From Bradysia coprophila (lineage: Eukaryota; Arthropoda; Insecta; Diptera; Sciaridae), in assembly GCF_014529535.1 (NCBI RefSeq), contig NW_023503555.1, positions 6,014,001 through 6,078,000 on the forward strand: 64,000 bases of DNA, written 5' to 3'. The translations under genes were made by a program, and so were the position numbers. The notes below the pieces were generated by a model. That model had not been told where the DNA came from. It was given only the letters and a program-made list of their open reading frames with translations, and made no database searches. This document shows, one piece after another, positions 34,971 to 46,900 of this stretch; the stretch's first letter is position 1, and each line of letters begins with the position of its first letter.

Positions 34971-36900
34971 AACGTTATATTAACCAACATAAGAAGCAGA
35001 TACTGATTGAACTATGATATGGGTTGTAACAAACATTTGTGCCAAATCCATCCGACCAGTTAATTTCAAATAAGCGTGACAACAATTAGCTCACCGTCTC
35101 CACGCCAATGTGTCACGAAATGAAAGTCTTTCGATTGAACGAAATCCCATGTTACAGAACAGTTGTTGTTATTCAATTTTCCGAAATTTATTCGAAGTTT
35201 TCGTGTTACAGTGATCGGGCTGTAAATTAGAAAATGAAATATCTCTCACTATGGCAATGGCTGGTGGATGTTGTTATTTCCCTATATATTCCACATGGAT
35301 ACAGTGTGTGAGAACAAAATATAATACAAGAAACTTTAAAGTCATGTTCACTGTAAATGGTGTATGTACCGTCGGATCCTCTGTATGCTTTTTGTATTAA
35401 AGGAATAGAGGATACCAGTTGTATTCCAGTCACGTGGCGACTTGCGAACTTCGGAAACTTATTTAATCATTAACATCAACAAGAAGTATTACAACGTATG
35501 CGAACCCCTAGCATATAACATGTTGTTTGGTATAACACAAATGAGATAACACACTTTTGTAAGATGTTAGATGATGATAGTTTTCGTTCGTTATTATAGA
35601 CGAATGTGTTGAATGTTCGGATGGAAATAACTTTATATAATTTCGATATGCATATTGAACATGAAATGTTTTGGTTCGGTGCTACGGTCCTTATTTTGCA
35701 GCACACATCTTTAACATTCTAGAGTTTGTTGTGTAATTACGAGGCGTGGTAAGTTTTATTTATGAGGCAAACTAGATGGGAACGATTTGTGTGATGTATA
35801 CGGTGATGCACCGATCTTTAAGGAAACTTTTATGGATTAACTTTTGTGGGTCGAGGACTTCTCTGCATTGTTTTCCATATTGTAAAAACGGCCTCAAACT
35901 TAACGAAAGAGAATCGATATGACTCCTGTCGAAGACTGTCTTTAATGATCGCTGACTCATTCAATAGCCGAATAAAATTACTTGAAATATGATCTGACCT
36001 GAACCTGATTCGAAAGACTTTAACGGGAACAGACCAGACCAATGAACTGAAACCTGGAATATAGAAAAATACCTGACTTGACCTGTTTCAGGTCATCAAG
36101 TCTTTCTACCACTGTCGACCTTTCCTGAGCCAATACTATAGGAAAGTTGATTGACCTGAGACTTCCTTTCCTTCTCAATTATATAACTACTAAGCAATAC
36201 ATTCGATGACTGTTTCGATCTGTGAGAAGTATTAAGTACGTTTTTTGACGTTTTGCCTTAATAATTTTGCCTTCAAAACTATCATTCTCATCAGGCCATG
36301 ACTACAGTGGTACTTACTACAATGCTACAATTTGCACACGAACCACAGCCTAGACGTGTGCGCCGCCGACGAAAAATAGATCACGCCACCACCGCCGACG
36401 GTCATCTGTCGGCGTATCGCATTAGTGCAAAATAAACCAAAAATTCGGTTGATGCCCGAATGTAAAGATACGAATTAGGCAAGAATTGCTATTATCATCT
36501 AGAGTTTAAATAAACTAGATCGAAACTTCATAAAACTGTTCAATTGATTATAAAAATTAAATGACTTTTCCTACTTCTCTTCTCTGAAGCTCACGAGATC
36601 TGCAACAAGATGAGGATCTGGCATTTCTTAGTGACTTAGGACCTTAATGACTTTCTATTGAAAATCGGGAAATTTTCCTGATGAAAGAAGCAAAGCCGGG
36701 GGAGGGGAAATGAGGATCAAAGATCTGAGTTTCTGTTTTTATTTTTTAAGCCTCCTAGTCTTCCAACCTAATCTAATCTACCCCTACTGTAGCGGCTTCA
36801 TAATCATACTTGGAAATAACACTCGAAAAATTACATAACTTCGAAAGGCACACAAGTCTCTCAGCAAACGAATTGTCCAAGTTCATTTGTATCTTGTACA
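34971..36900. other. intergenic, nothing recognised
   Basis: Short chance ORFs only. A GC-rich patch (GCGCCGCCGACG, about 36360) contrasts with the AT-rich surroundings and resembles a second patch at 38945-39000. Confidence 0.45.
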
Positions 36901-36912
36901 GTATCGACTTAA

Positions 36913-38404
36913 CAGGGCCAGGTACTTTCAAAAGAGTCATCTGTTGTATGGTAGCAAAAACACTCAAATTTTCTAAGAAAAATTTTGAAAATGTTGCACA
37001 ATTTGTGTAAGGTCCTGCTTCAAAAATAGCAATTTCCCGTTTTATTAGTAATGAAAATAACAAAATTTACAATTTACATTACGTTATTGCAGATACAAAT
37101 CTTTGGATAAATTGTTCGTTTTCATAAAAACAACGTTTTCAATCAACACTGCATCTGGATGAAAAACACTAGATTTTCACAAATTTACATGCAGGAATAC
37201 ACACTTCACCATTAAATTCACCGTTCACTACTATTTTACACGCAACTAAACAACAATTAGTACGAAAAACACATTTTCTTCCTGTAGTACCAAAACCGTC
37301 ACATTCACTCACCAAATTTAGTACCGAAAGAGCAACATTCTCCCCTACTATTTTCTCTCAATTTTCATTCCCGCTTATGTCATTTTCGATCCTATCTTTA
37401 TTCTTTCCCAAATGTGTCAAGTTGTTGTATGTAGGCGAATGTAATGTTTTTAGTGTTTTGTGACAATGCATTCATAAGGATTGCTTTCAGCATTCATACG
37501 GACTGCTTTCGGCATTCATTCGGATGTCTTTCGGCATTCCTACAGATTGCTTATTTTTCGACATTTGTGAGAATACATGCACACGGAACGGACTTCTTTA
37601 GGCATTCATACGGATTACTTTCGGCATTAATATGGAATCCTTTTGCACCGGTATGTTGTTCAGTTTTGTTGTTATGTTTTGTTCGGAATGTGACTTTGGT
37701 ACTCCAGGAAGAAAAATAGTATACAAACCACGGATCAAAAAGGTGTGTTTTAGACCACGGTGGTGAAAACGTCCTTAGTCTCCGCTCCGCTTCGCGTCGC
37801 TCCATCCCTGGACGTTTTCACCACCTGGGTCTAAAACACACCTTTTTGATCCTTGGTATGTAACATACTATTTTCTGTTTGATGAAAATAAAGACTGGAA
37901 GAAATTTTTAGTTTGTAGAAATTTACTGGGTCCCGTAATGTCAGAATTTTAGTCCCAGCAAACAATGTTTTGAATGTGACTTTGGTTAGTTACTTTCAGT
38001 TTTAATTTTCGTCAAACAATTATAAACAGAAAAATGAGTTTTTCTTACTAATTATTGATGAATTAGGTGTAAAATAGTAGTGAATGGTGCATTTAATGGT
38101 GAAATTTGTGTTCCGGTATGTAAATTTGTAAAAATCGGATGATTTGTGCTGTTCCGGGTCCAAGTGCACTGTTGATTAAAAGCGTTGTTTTTATGCAAAC
38201 CAACAATTTATCCAAAGATTTGTATCTGCAATAACGTACTGTAAAGTGTAAATTTTGTTATTTTCATTACTAATAAAACGGGAAATTGCTAGTTTTGAAG
38301 CAGGACCTTACACAAATTGTGCAACATTTTATAACATTTGTTTGAAAATTTGAGTGTTTTTGCTAACGTAAAACAGATAACTCTTTAGAAAGTACCAGGC
38401 CCTC
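36913..38404. mobile_element. TTAA-flanked long-TIR element, non-autonomous
   Basis: Exact TTAA sits on both sides (36909-36912 and 38405-38408). The ends read CAGGGCCAGGTACTTTC and, reverse-complemented, GAGGGCCTGGTACTTTC. The arms stay similar for about 360 bp (to about 37275 and from about 38030), including CACAATTTGTGTAAGGTCCTGC and its complement. TTAA duplication is the hallmark of piggyBac-like elements, but the end sequence is not one I recognise. The centre holds a 22-bp tandem repeat (about 37475-37640) and a long hairpin (37714-37875). No transposase. Confidence 0.8.
37714..37875. repeat. long hairpin inside the TTAA element
   Basis: The left arm runs from AAAATAGTATAC through GGATCAAAAAGGTGTGTTTT to GGTGAAAACGTCC. 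The right arm is its complement from GGACGTTTTCACCACC to CATACTATTTT. The loop is GC-rich (CTCCGCTCCGCTTCGCG). It is better conserved than its surroundings, so it may be a nested insertion. Confidence 0.8.
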
Positions 38405-39184
38405 TTAATTTAACCAATAAATTTCCCGTATATTAGTCTATGATTAGGAGTATCTTGCTGTACGCGAGCCCAGTATGAGGAAATTGTGCAGAAACGCACG
38501 TATCAATTAACTTCTATTCTAATAAACGTTCCCTATTCTAGTTAGACTTTGTTAAATTTATTTATTATTCACATCAAAACGTAAGTAACAAACGTAAAAG
38601 GAACATTGCTGACATAAGTAGTAATTCTGGTCTTGAATCGTCATTATTAAGTGAATATATGATTTCACAATTAAATTCGATGCCAAAATTAGTGAATTTG
38701 GCTGCAAAATTATTGTGTATTACCGCAACAAGCACTCCGAAAAAGCTTGATTTTTCAATAGCACTGATGATTATTCACTCGAAACGTTTGTGTTTGCGGA
38801 TTACTTAAAACTGTATTCTGTTCATCCATAATAATTATGGTATTATTGAGGAAGCGAAATTTTGTAAAGGTTGTCGTGTTTACAATACTACTGAAATTGT
38901 GAAGTGAATGGCAAAATAATCAACTTCTAACTTGAAGTGCTCAACGCCGCCGGCGTGCCGCCGCCGCCGAAATTTTACTCAATCGGCGCGCCGCCGCCTA
39001 CCTCAAAAAACTAATGAGATTTCAAGTCATCACCAAACTGGCTAGTCTGCCGTGAAGCTACCACAAAGTGAGCTAAGCTCTACTAACTTCTGCCGTTATA
39101 CGTACAGCCCTTTCAATGCCATATTCAACTATACTTTAAAAGGCAAATTGATCGAACGAAATCATATCAATTTCGCCTTAACAC

Positions 39185-39300
39185 AACAGAAGACCGAAGA
39201 GATTTTATGTTTTGTATGATTGAAGGGCAATGACTGACTCTTTACAAATTTTCTTCAAACAACACCAGACGGGCTTTTTCAAGCCAGTCAGGATCTGTGT
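39185..39300 (+). repeat. dispersed repeat, copy 1 of 2
   Basis: CGAAGAGATTTTATGTTTTG, ATGATTGAAGGGCAATGAC, AAATTTTCTTCAAACAACA and AGCCAGTCAGGATCTG recur in the same order at 43324-43445. Confidence 0.7.
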
Positions 39301-39355
39301 TTTCGTCTACAGTGACAAAGTTCACTACTATAGCTCTTAGGAACAGCCGGTGTTG

Positions 39356-39461
39356 AGGAATTTCGCGCCGCGTCATTCACAATAAACCACAAAGTGACAT
39401 TTTCCTTATACAAAATATGTCATTTTGTCAATTATTGTGAATGACGCGGCGCGAAATTCCT
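39356..39461. mobile_element. 106-bp palindromic MITE, copy 2
   Basis: Same length and ends as 707-812 but inverted. Reverse-complemented it differs from copy 1 at only a handful of positions. Non-coding. Confidence 0.8.
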
Positions 39462-42009
39462 AGCAACCGAACAGCCACTTATTTGCCCATGATTCCCAGC
39501 CTCTTGAATTTACCTTGTCTTAAGTTGAAAATTGAATAAACTGCCTTGAATCGAAAAGGCCTATCGAGATGAAATTGGCTATCTGCACAATCAAAACCAT
39601 TCATATATTCAATTCAACCTATACACGTCAGGATGAATATCCATACCTGAAAACCGTAACCAGATGATGTGCTCACATTAAAGCCAAGTGTTTTGCTCGA
39701 AGATTTAATTAATATATTCGAACACAATGGGAAATACGTCGACAATGGCAAGCCCCAAAATCTTTGTAATTATTTCATGTGACGGTAAACAAATCAAACA
39801 ACTATTTCATATGGAAATTTTGTTATTTTGACCGGCTATTGTTCATCATCGTTGCATATTACCATCATGATATCAGCATTAATATGTCGGCTATAATACG
39901 GAATTCTAAATTGTATACATTTAATCAAGGGGTGTGTGTGTGAAAGCATTATTGCGACCCACATATAATAGTCCGATTAATCGATGGAACGATTTATTTC
40001 GGACCTATTGTCGACCATTGATCAGTTATCGGAGTTTCGAACTGTCCTTTCGCCGTTTAGATGTTATTATAGGCTCACTTCGGAGTCCGATTGAACAGCG
40101 AATAGCAATGTCAAGTGAAATGAGCAGAAAGCCTTTGTCGTTCGAAAACCGGATTCGGATTGAACTAGACGGAATTTTCCAAGAAAAACAATAGCCAAAA
40201 TAAGCGCTTGGTTGACACGACAAAAACCAAAGTTTTAAGGCTAAAACACACGGTCAACTTATCGTTAATGAGATCGATAATTATGCTGCTTGTTCTATTG
40301 TTTGTAAAGCTACAAATTTGATACGATGGAAAGCGCAGTATCATTGTCGATCACAGCAACTCCAAATTTCTCGTGTGGTTTCAGTCTTACAAAATTGATT
40401 TTGCGAAGGATTTCGCGAAATTTATCATACTCTCAAGACCGGAGCCCTTCGAGCGTTGTAAATAAAACAAATTTGTAAAAAGCTCTTCATTGTCCTTCGT
40501 TCGTAGAAAAATGAAAAGGCCTTTGGGCCTGTAAGCTTTATGGTTTGCTTTACACAATATCATCCGTTTCCGCAAGTTGTAAATCACTAACGCGGTAAGG
40601 AAGAAACACACGAGCAATTTTACGTTGATGGTATCGACAGTTACGCTGCGTTCTCTATTTCAATTCGATATTCACCAATCAACGCAAAATTGTTCGTGTG
40701 CTTTCGGCCTAACAGTAGACCTATTAGAATCCAATGTGGTGAAATCCATGTCTCGCCCACATTATCCCATAGGGGCTTAGGTTATAAATGACACCTCAGT
40801 ATTAACCACTCCCGATAGTGAAAGCATTTCAATTCGCGAAATGGCAATGATTTTTCTGGATCGAGCCCTAAACCGATCTAGATCGCTCGACAGATCGGAG
40901 GATTGTTCAACGCAGGTTGATTAATGTATGACTCATTGTTGCGTGACTTGTCTGTGCGAGTCAGATCCAATTTTGGTTTTTTCGTTTTGAATAGCCAAAT
41001 TGTTAAATTCTTGCCAAGGAAGCAATAGAAAACATCAAAAAATCGCCATTAAACTGCCCGACTACTTCCTTTATTACTCACCTCGAAAATGTCGCTTTCA
41101 CATATTGTTCGGAAATGTATTGTGGTCAGGTGAGCCAAAAGCATTCACTCCAAAATTTTGATTTCGCATATAATACGAACATATATGAACCGAATACATT
41201 CAACAGCATCCGAACGACACTATGCCGGGGCAGTGTTGCATATGTTCCATACCCTATGTACGTACGTACATCCATATGTGCCGACATAAATTTGCATAAT
41301 ATAAAATTGGAACACTACACACACAAATTTCGGACTCCACTCGTCGGTCCTCATTATATATATGTTTGATGTGATGGGAATAACAACGATAATATGAAAT
41401 TCTTGTTGTTATGATGATATATTATATGGCCTGGTGGTTGTTATTGGTGAATTAATATATTAATGCACATAAGCCTTGTTATTCATAAATTGAATAGAAC
41501 GGTCCATGATTGATAGCCTTCATTAAATATTTTGCTGATCAGAGCGAGAGATTATAATATTAATATTATTATTATGTTTTCATCAGTCGCATCTCGTCAT
41601 CATTGAATTTGCATTATAGCCAGACTGTATGTGAGTGGAGGAGTTTATTAGCAGCTCCGGTGGTATTTTCTGCATTTTCTGCGAGGATGTTAAATTGGTA
41701 AATGACTTTAAAGTTTTTCAACATTCATATAGAAACTATCTAAACAGTTGGCAGTACCTCCACTAGTATATTCAGCGCCTTGGGCAATTCAGATCTCACA
41801 TACTCATTGCCACCATATTTCGAAGGGCAGATTCCGCCAATAACGGTCTGTTGCGTTACACTTTTTAAGACTGAAAACTCTAGTTTCAAGAAAAAATCGT
41901 AGCTTCAGGCATTAGACTGATTCTTCCTCTATTGCCTCAAGTATAAAAAATTTGATCTGAGGTAACTGGTCATACAAAACTATTGCAATTGGCGGAGGTC
42001 ATTTTTAAA
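39462..42009. other. intergenic, nothing recognised
   Basis: No gene supported. Short microrepeats (ACGTACGTACATC near 41261, and an ATTATT run near 41565). An isolated CCGCCAATAACGG motif near 41838 resembles an arm of the adjacent foldback. Confidence 0.4.
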
Positions 42010-42295
42010 CCCATATTCTGCGGCGATCTCCGCTATCAAAATCTTTTCTCCGTCAATAACAGATTTGTTCCATAGTTTTTCACGCTCTATCGTCTCCAGC
42101 AAGTTTTATTCGTTTACCATTGAAACTCAGGCGTCCGCTGATAGACGATCTTACATATTCTGACAATTTACCATCAGCGAGCCGCCGAGTTATGTAAGGG
42201 GACAATCAAAACTTTCGGCGATGGAAAGAGCCGGAAAAACTGTGGATCAAATCCGTTATTGGCGGAGAAAAAATTTTGATAGCAGAGACAGACCG
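42010..42295. mobile_element. foldback element (about 115-bp arms)
   Basis: The left arm holds GCTATCAAAATCTTTTCTCC, GTCAATAACAGATTTG and CATAGTTTTTC. The right arm holds the complements GGAAAAACTGTG, CAAATCCGTTATTGGC and GGAGAAAAAATTTTGATAGC. Non-coding, edges approximate. Confidence 0.65.
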
Positions 42296-42337
42296 AGGCT
42301 TTAAAGAACCAATTCAAAAAAAAAATATACCTTTAAA

Positions 42338-43013
42338 AGGCCCGTCATAGGGAAATGACAGGACAGTTTCCCGAAAATGCATGGAAAATTTTATCACAAA
42401 AATTCACCGAAAAAATTCAAAGAAACTCACCTCTTATGCTTTCCATTGTATTCGGGCATAGTCTCTTTAGGTCGCCAATGCATATTTGAACTCTAAACAC
42501 TTTTTACTCGATACAAAAACTTTTTTTTTGTCACGACAAAAACATAGAAAATATTTCGACACTAGAATTCTAGTATTAAGTACTAGAATGAATGTTTGCT
42601 GTGTTCACTTCGGTGGTAAAATATTTTCTTTCAAAAAAGAGTCGGACGTTTTATAAAAATTATCAAACAGTTGACAAAAAGTAGCATATACATTTAAGTT
42701 TCACCGACCGTTTTTCAAAGCTTTACGAGAGCTCAACGGACATTCTTTCATCAATGGCAGAGCATTTATTACACTTTTTTGAAAGAAAATATTTTACCGC
42801 CGAAGTGAACACAGCAAACATTCATTCTAGTACTTAATACTAGAATTCTAGTGTCAAAATATTTTCTATGTTTTTGACGACCTAAAGAGACTATGCCTGA
42901 ATACAATAGAAAGTATAAGAGGTGAGTTTCTTTGATTTTTTCGGTGAATTTTTGTGATAAAACTTTCCAAGCATTTTCGGGAAACTGCCCTGTCATTTCC
43001 CTATGACGGGCCT
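42338..43013. mobile_element. 676-bp near-perfect palindromic element
   Basis: Ends AGGCCCGTCATAGGGAAATG and its complement CATTTCCCTATGACGGGCCT. The arms (about 42338-42646 and 42775-43013) match almost throughout, including a self-complementary CTAGAATTCTAG core in each. About 60 bp (42477-42537) in the left arm has no partner on the right, so it was inserted there or lost on the right. No target duplication is clear. The strength of the hairpin suggests a recent origin. Confidence 0.8.
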
Positions 43014-43290
43014 AATTATTCAAAATTTTCGGGGTAAAAATTATCTTTTTCATGCGATGCGAAAATCCTTATTTTGCCCACTATGTAGCGTTTATGAAAA
43101 TGAAGTTTTGTTGTCATTCTGAGAGGCGCTATTATATGTGAGAAAATATGCATTTTCTCTCCTAAAATGGCGGGCTCAGCCATATTGGGTGAGAAAATGA
43201 TTATTTCTAAATATAGCTACGCTGTATTAATTTGAATTAGATTTAAATTTCCAATGAAATAAATAAATGAAATCAAATGTAGGGAATCAT

Positions 43291-43478
43291 TGAAACGCTT
43301 AAGTAAAGTACATCAAGAACGGAGCCAAAGCTCGAAGAGTTTTTATGTTTTACATGATTGAAGGACAATGACAGCGAAGACAGCCTCTTTATAAATTTTC
43401 TTCAAACAACATCCAACGGTCATTTTCGATCCAGTCAGGCCCTGCTGAAACGCTTAAGTAAAGTACATCAAGAACGGA
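43291..43478 (+). mobile_element. 122-bp repeat insertion bounded by a 33-bp exact direct repeat
   Basis: The 33 bases beginning TGAAACGCTTAAGTAAAG occur exactly at 43291-43323 and 43446-43478. Between them lies the second copy of the repeat seen at 39185-39300. It could be a retroposon with an unusually long target duplication or a local duplication. Confidence 0.65.
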
Positions 43479-43621
43479 CAGCATTTATTATCTTTTAATG
43501 TACTCCTCAATTAGAGTTTTCCACATTCAGGGATCAATGTCGCTGAGAAACAATTTAGAGATGGTGATGGTGTTACAAAAAAATTGTTTATTTTCCAATC
43601 TTGTATATTTTCAAGCTCATT

Positions 43622-43861
43622 CTAACGTTGACAATAATCTCTAGAAATACCCGAATAACGACAGCCTATAGTGCACAAGCCATAATCGAGCGCCGGTGAA
43701 TTGTAGACTCCATTGCACTGGTAAATATTGTGCGGTTCACAGCCACTCATAAATGGGCTTCGGCCACAATGTGTGCCTGCGTAATTGTTGGCACACAGAC
43801 ACCCTTCCACTGAATTTGATACCATTACGGCGCCGACTAGTACAAGTATTGCGATAAACAT
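43622..43861 (-). CDS. small secreted eight-cysteine peptide
   Basis: A 79-residue single-exon ORF with a clear signal peptide (MFIAILVLVGAVMVSNSVEG). The mature part of about 59 residues has eight cysteines spaced C-x1-C-x8-C-x8-C-x7-C-x13-C-x3-C-x9-C, which would allow four disulphides. I do not recognise the pattern as a defensin, Kazal, TIL or knottin family. Secreted cysteine-rich peptides of this size in insects are often antimicrobial, venom/salivary or inhibitor peptides, but no role can be assigned. Support for a real gene comes from a well-placed TATA-initiator promoter upstream and AATAAA on the minus strand (43593-43588) about 30 nt after the stop. Confidence 0.72.
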   Translation of the reverse strand: MFIAILVLVGAVMVSNSVEGCLCANNYAGTHCGRSPFMSGCEPHNIYQCNGVYNSPALDYGLCTIGCRYSGISRDYCQR

Positions 43862-43881
43862 TTCAAGGAAATTATTTTACC

Positions 43882-43917
43882 ACTGATGCTTAGTGATGGA
43901 TTTCTCAGCATTTTATA
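43882..43917 (-). promoter_or_regulatory. TATA box and initiator of the cysteine-rich peptide gene
   Basis: On the minus strand TATAAAA (43917-43911) is followed by the arthropod initiator TCAGT (43886-43882) with +1 A at 43884, 33 bp from the first T of the TATA box. The 5' leader is about 23 nt. Confidence 0.75.
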
Positions 43918-46900
43918 CGACAAACAAAGGTGATGATCTTGCTCGGAGACAATCTATTTTGACTTTGCAACTGTTCAAACAGAAAATGCATAAAATTTGG
44001 TAAAAATATAAATTTACCGCAACATTTGCATAATTTGAGTGCTGTAAATAGCTCAGTGCAAATATTATTTTTTCTTTTTAGACCTGCTCGAGGCACGCGG
44101 GTACTAGTGCGTTCGCACGTTTGTTGTCTCAATTGCTCTCTTTACTCAATGTATGTACATTATAAACAAAACCTTATTCAAACCTTATGCTTAGAGACTT
44201 GTGCTGTTTCATTCGAAAATTCAATGTTTCAGAAATCAATCTGAGCGATACAATATCATTTCTTGGGAATCTTAGTAAATCATCCTGAATAACCTTTACT
44301 AGAATTATTTCAATTTGCTGAATTCTACCTGTGTATCTGGGTTGGATGGATAAAAACGGTGCCACTAGGTTCGGTCTCATAATTGGGGAGACCTCAGGGT
44401 TATAAAATTTCTTAAAAAGTTTCTCAAGAACAATTCTTTGTTCAGAAGGCACCCACGTACCCGTGACTTATTATACTCGTTTGAAAGCTCGTGTAATAAG
44501 ACTTCATAATCCGAAATATGAAGAAAGTATCAGACTGTTTTTCCGAGTTACAGCTTCTAGAATTTTGTTCCCATGGAACAACTCTGAAGTGACCAGAAGG
44601 CAGCCTCCGGTCAAAATATATGGAGGTTGTAACGAAATAGAAAGTCCGTCCAAAATATATGGAGGTTGTAACGATATAAAAAATCTGTCCAGAAGATATG
44701 GAGGTTGTGACCATAAAGCAAAGTTGACGTTTTCGTATTAGTACACACCACTATAAGTGATATAATTTTCCAATGAATTTCGGGTCATAATTCCTCCAGG
44801 TAGTATGTAGTATGTAGGTAGTTGTCTCTTCTGATCAAGCAAAAACTAAAAAGAAAATTTTTACGGACTGCAGTTTCGTATTGTGTTTAAATTCCATTGC
44901 AAATTGGGTATTGGGGCACTGCTAACTATTATAATAATACTATCTGATAAAAAATGTTTCTATTAAAGTACAATTTTAACAATTCCTTTCTCCGATAAAA
45001 TTTTAAAAAAATTCCACCGGGATTCGAACTCGGTACCTCCCGCACTTTTAACTCTCTTAAATATCTTCTGTGAACATTGAGAGAGAAATTAAAGTTTAAT
45101 ATGATTGTGATAATAGAGAAATACGGATACGTTCACTTTCACTAATTCTAAAATTAGTATAGTTTAAAAATTGTAGAAAATTCTAGAAAAAGTTTTTTTA
45201 TAAAATGGGCTCTGCTTAAGAAAGGTATACGAAATTGCTCTATTGGAATTTTTTTTAATTAAGTCTAATTAATTTCATTGACAAGTGTCTATTTACATTT
45301 TTTTTCGAGAAAAGATATTTATAACTTTTTTCGGTTAGTTAAATAAACATTTGAATTGTCTACACTTTCGATACAATTGTTTTCGTACATAAAAATGATG
45401 GAAATTAACTTTAAAAAAAGAAACTTGTTTGGCAACTAACTACGTATATGATAGTCGTTGGATTCATTCCTTCTCTTGACTGACAGTCTTACAAAGGTAT
45501 TTACGAGGAGTAGTCATTGATGAAAAAGGATGTTATGCATTTCAATGAATAACTTGTGGGGATTCTCGTGACTACCGCAAATATCAGCGATGGCCCTGCC
45601 GGCGAGTTGGTCTTTCGAGCTCTCCAATTTAAAAGAAATGATCAGTTTGGTGTCATATTGATATTTTCGATCAAGTTGTACGTGAAAATATAGTAGTTGA
45701 AAGATGATGAGAAAATAATAACAGGTGTAGGAGGTTTGGAAAACAGAAAATTAGTGAAAATTGACAATTTTCATTTTCTCCAAAAAGAATCTAAATTTCA
45801 AGCGATTTTGAAACGTGGTTTAGGAAATAGGTTAGAATTTGACCTTTTTACGCAGACACTTTTTACTGTGCAGGACACACCTGAATAAGTTAATCAAACC
45901 AAAAATACACGTATCGATGTGGGAACAACTTGAAAAATCAGTATGAGGCAACGCACCAGCATTTGCGTATCTGGATTTCAGACACCACATTCGGTAGGTG
46001 TACCATGCATTCGACTTATAAAAACAAGTTCATATAATTAAGATACTTTGCTATGCTGGTGCGTTTCCTAGTCCTTATTTCTGGGGAATATTTGGCCGGC
46101 TAAAGTTAGTAGTATATGAGTGAAGCTTTCCAATATGGCCCTTCATTTTAGAAAATTGATTCGGAAGTAGTATGGGATATGATGAATTTTCCGGGACACT
46201 TTTTGAGAAAACTCTGACCACGAGTCCCTTTTCGTTTTGCGAAGAAAAAAAATGTTACGTTGATTGTTCATAAACCGACTGTTTCCCGCTACTCCCAACA
46301 TAATTTAGGTAAAAATGCGAAGTTTCAATTTGCTACCTCTTCACAGACATGTAAGATCATACTTCCTTTGAATTTTAACTAAGATCTTTTCACTTTATCC
46401 GAATCGAATTAATAAAAATAAGAAGCGGGGGGTTCCACATATCAGACGTTCAAACGTTGTAATAATAAAATATATGGAAGAGACTCCTTCGCTTTTATGT
46501 TATTATATACAATACACTCCATGTATGGAAGCGGAAATATTTTCTAATCAATTCTTGTGAACCACAGCTGTGCTGACATTTTATTGGAAAACACTGTCTG
46601 AAAATTTTATTTTCATTTCCAAAAGCAACTCGATTTATAGTGTAAGAACACAGCATATAAACACACTCCAGCAAACAGGAAAAACTTCGGTATGTTAATA
46701 TCTCCGCTCTCACTGTGTGTATAAAACACATCCAAAACGACAAGTTGGAAAAGGAAAATAATCTTTGAATTTGTTTTACTTCAATGTAATATCAAGGCAA
46801 AAGGTTTCGGAATGCGCCATCAAATGTGAAACATTGTACATTTGCATGATCACAATTTTGTTTCGAAATAAATTTGTAGAAAATGTTGTGAGTGGAATGT

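Noticed and set aside
44174..44741. ORFs flanking 44460 suggesting a LINE fragment
   Set aside because: No RT or endonuclease blocks could be matched; part of the frame is the 39-bp tandem repeat.
45012..45040. tRNA-like T-arm on the minus strand (GAGTTCGAATCCCGG)
   Set aside because: The B-box and T-loop look right, but no A box, D-arm or pairing acceptor stem is found upstream at tRNA distance. At best a tRNA-derived SINE fragment or pseudogene.
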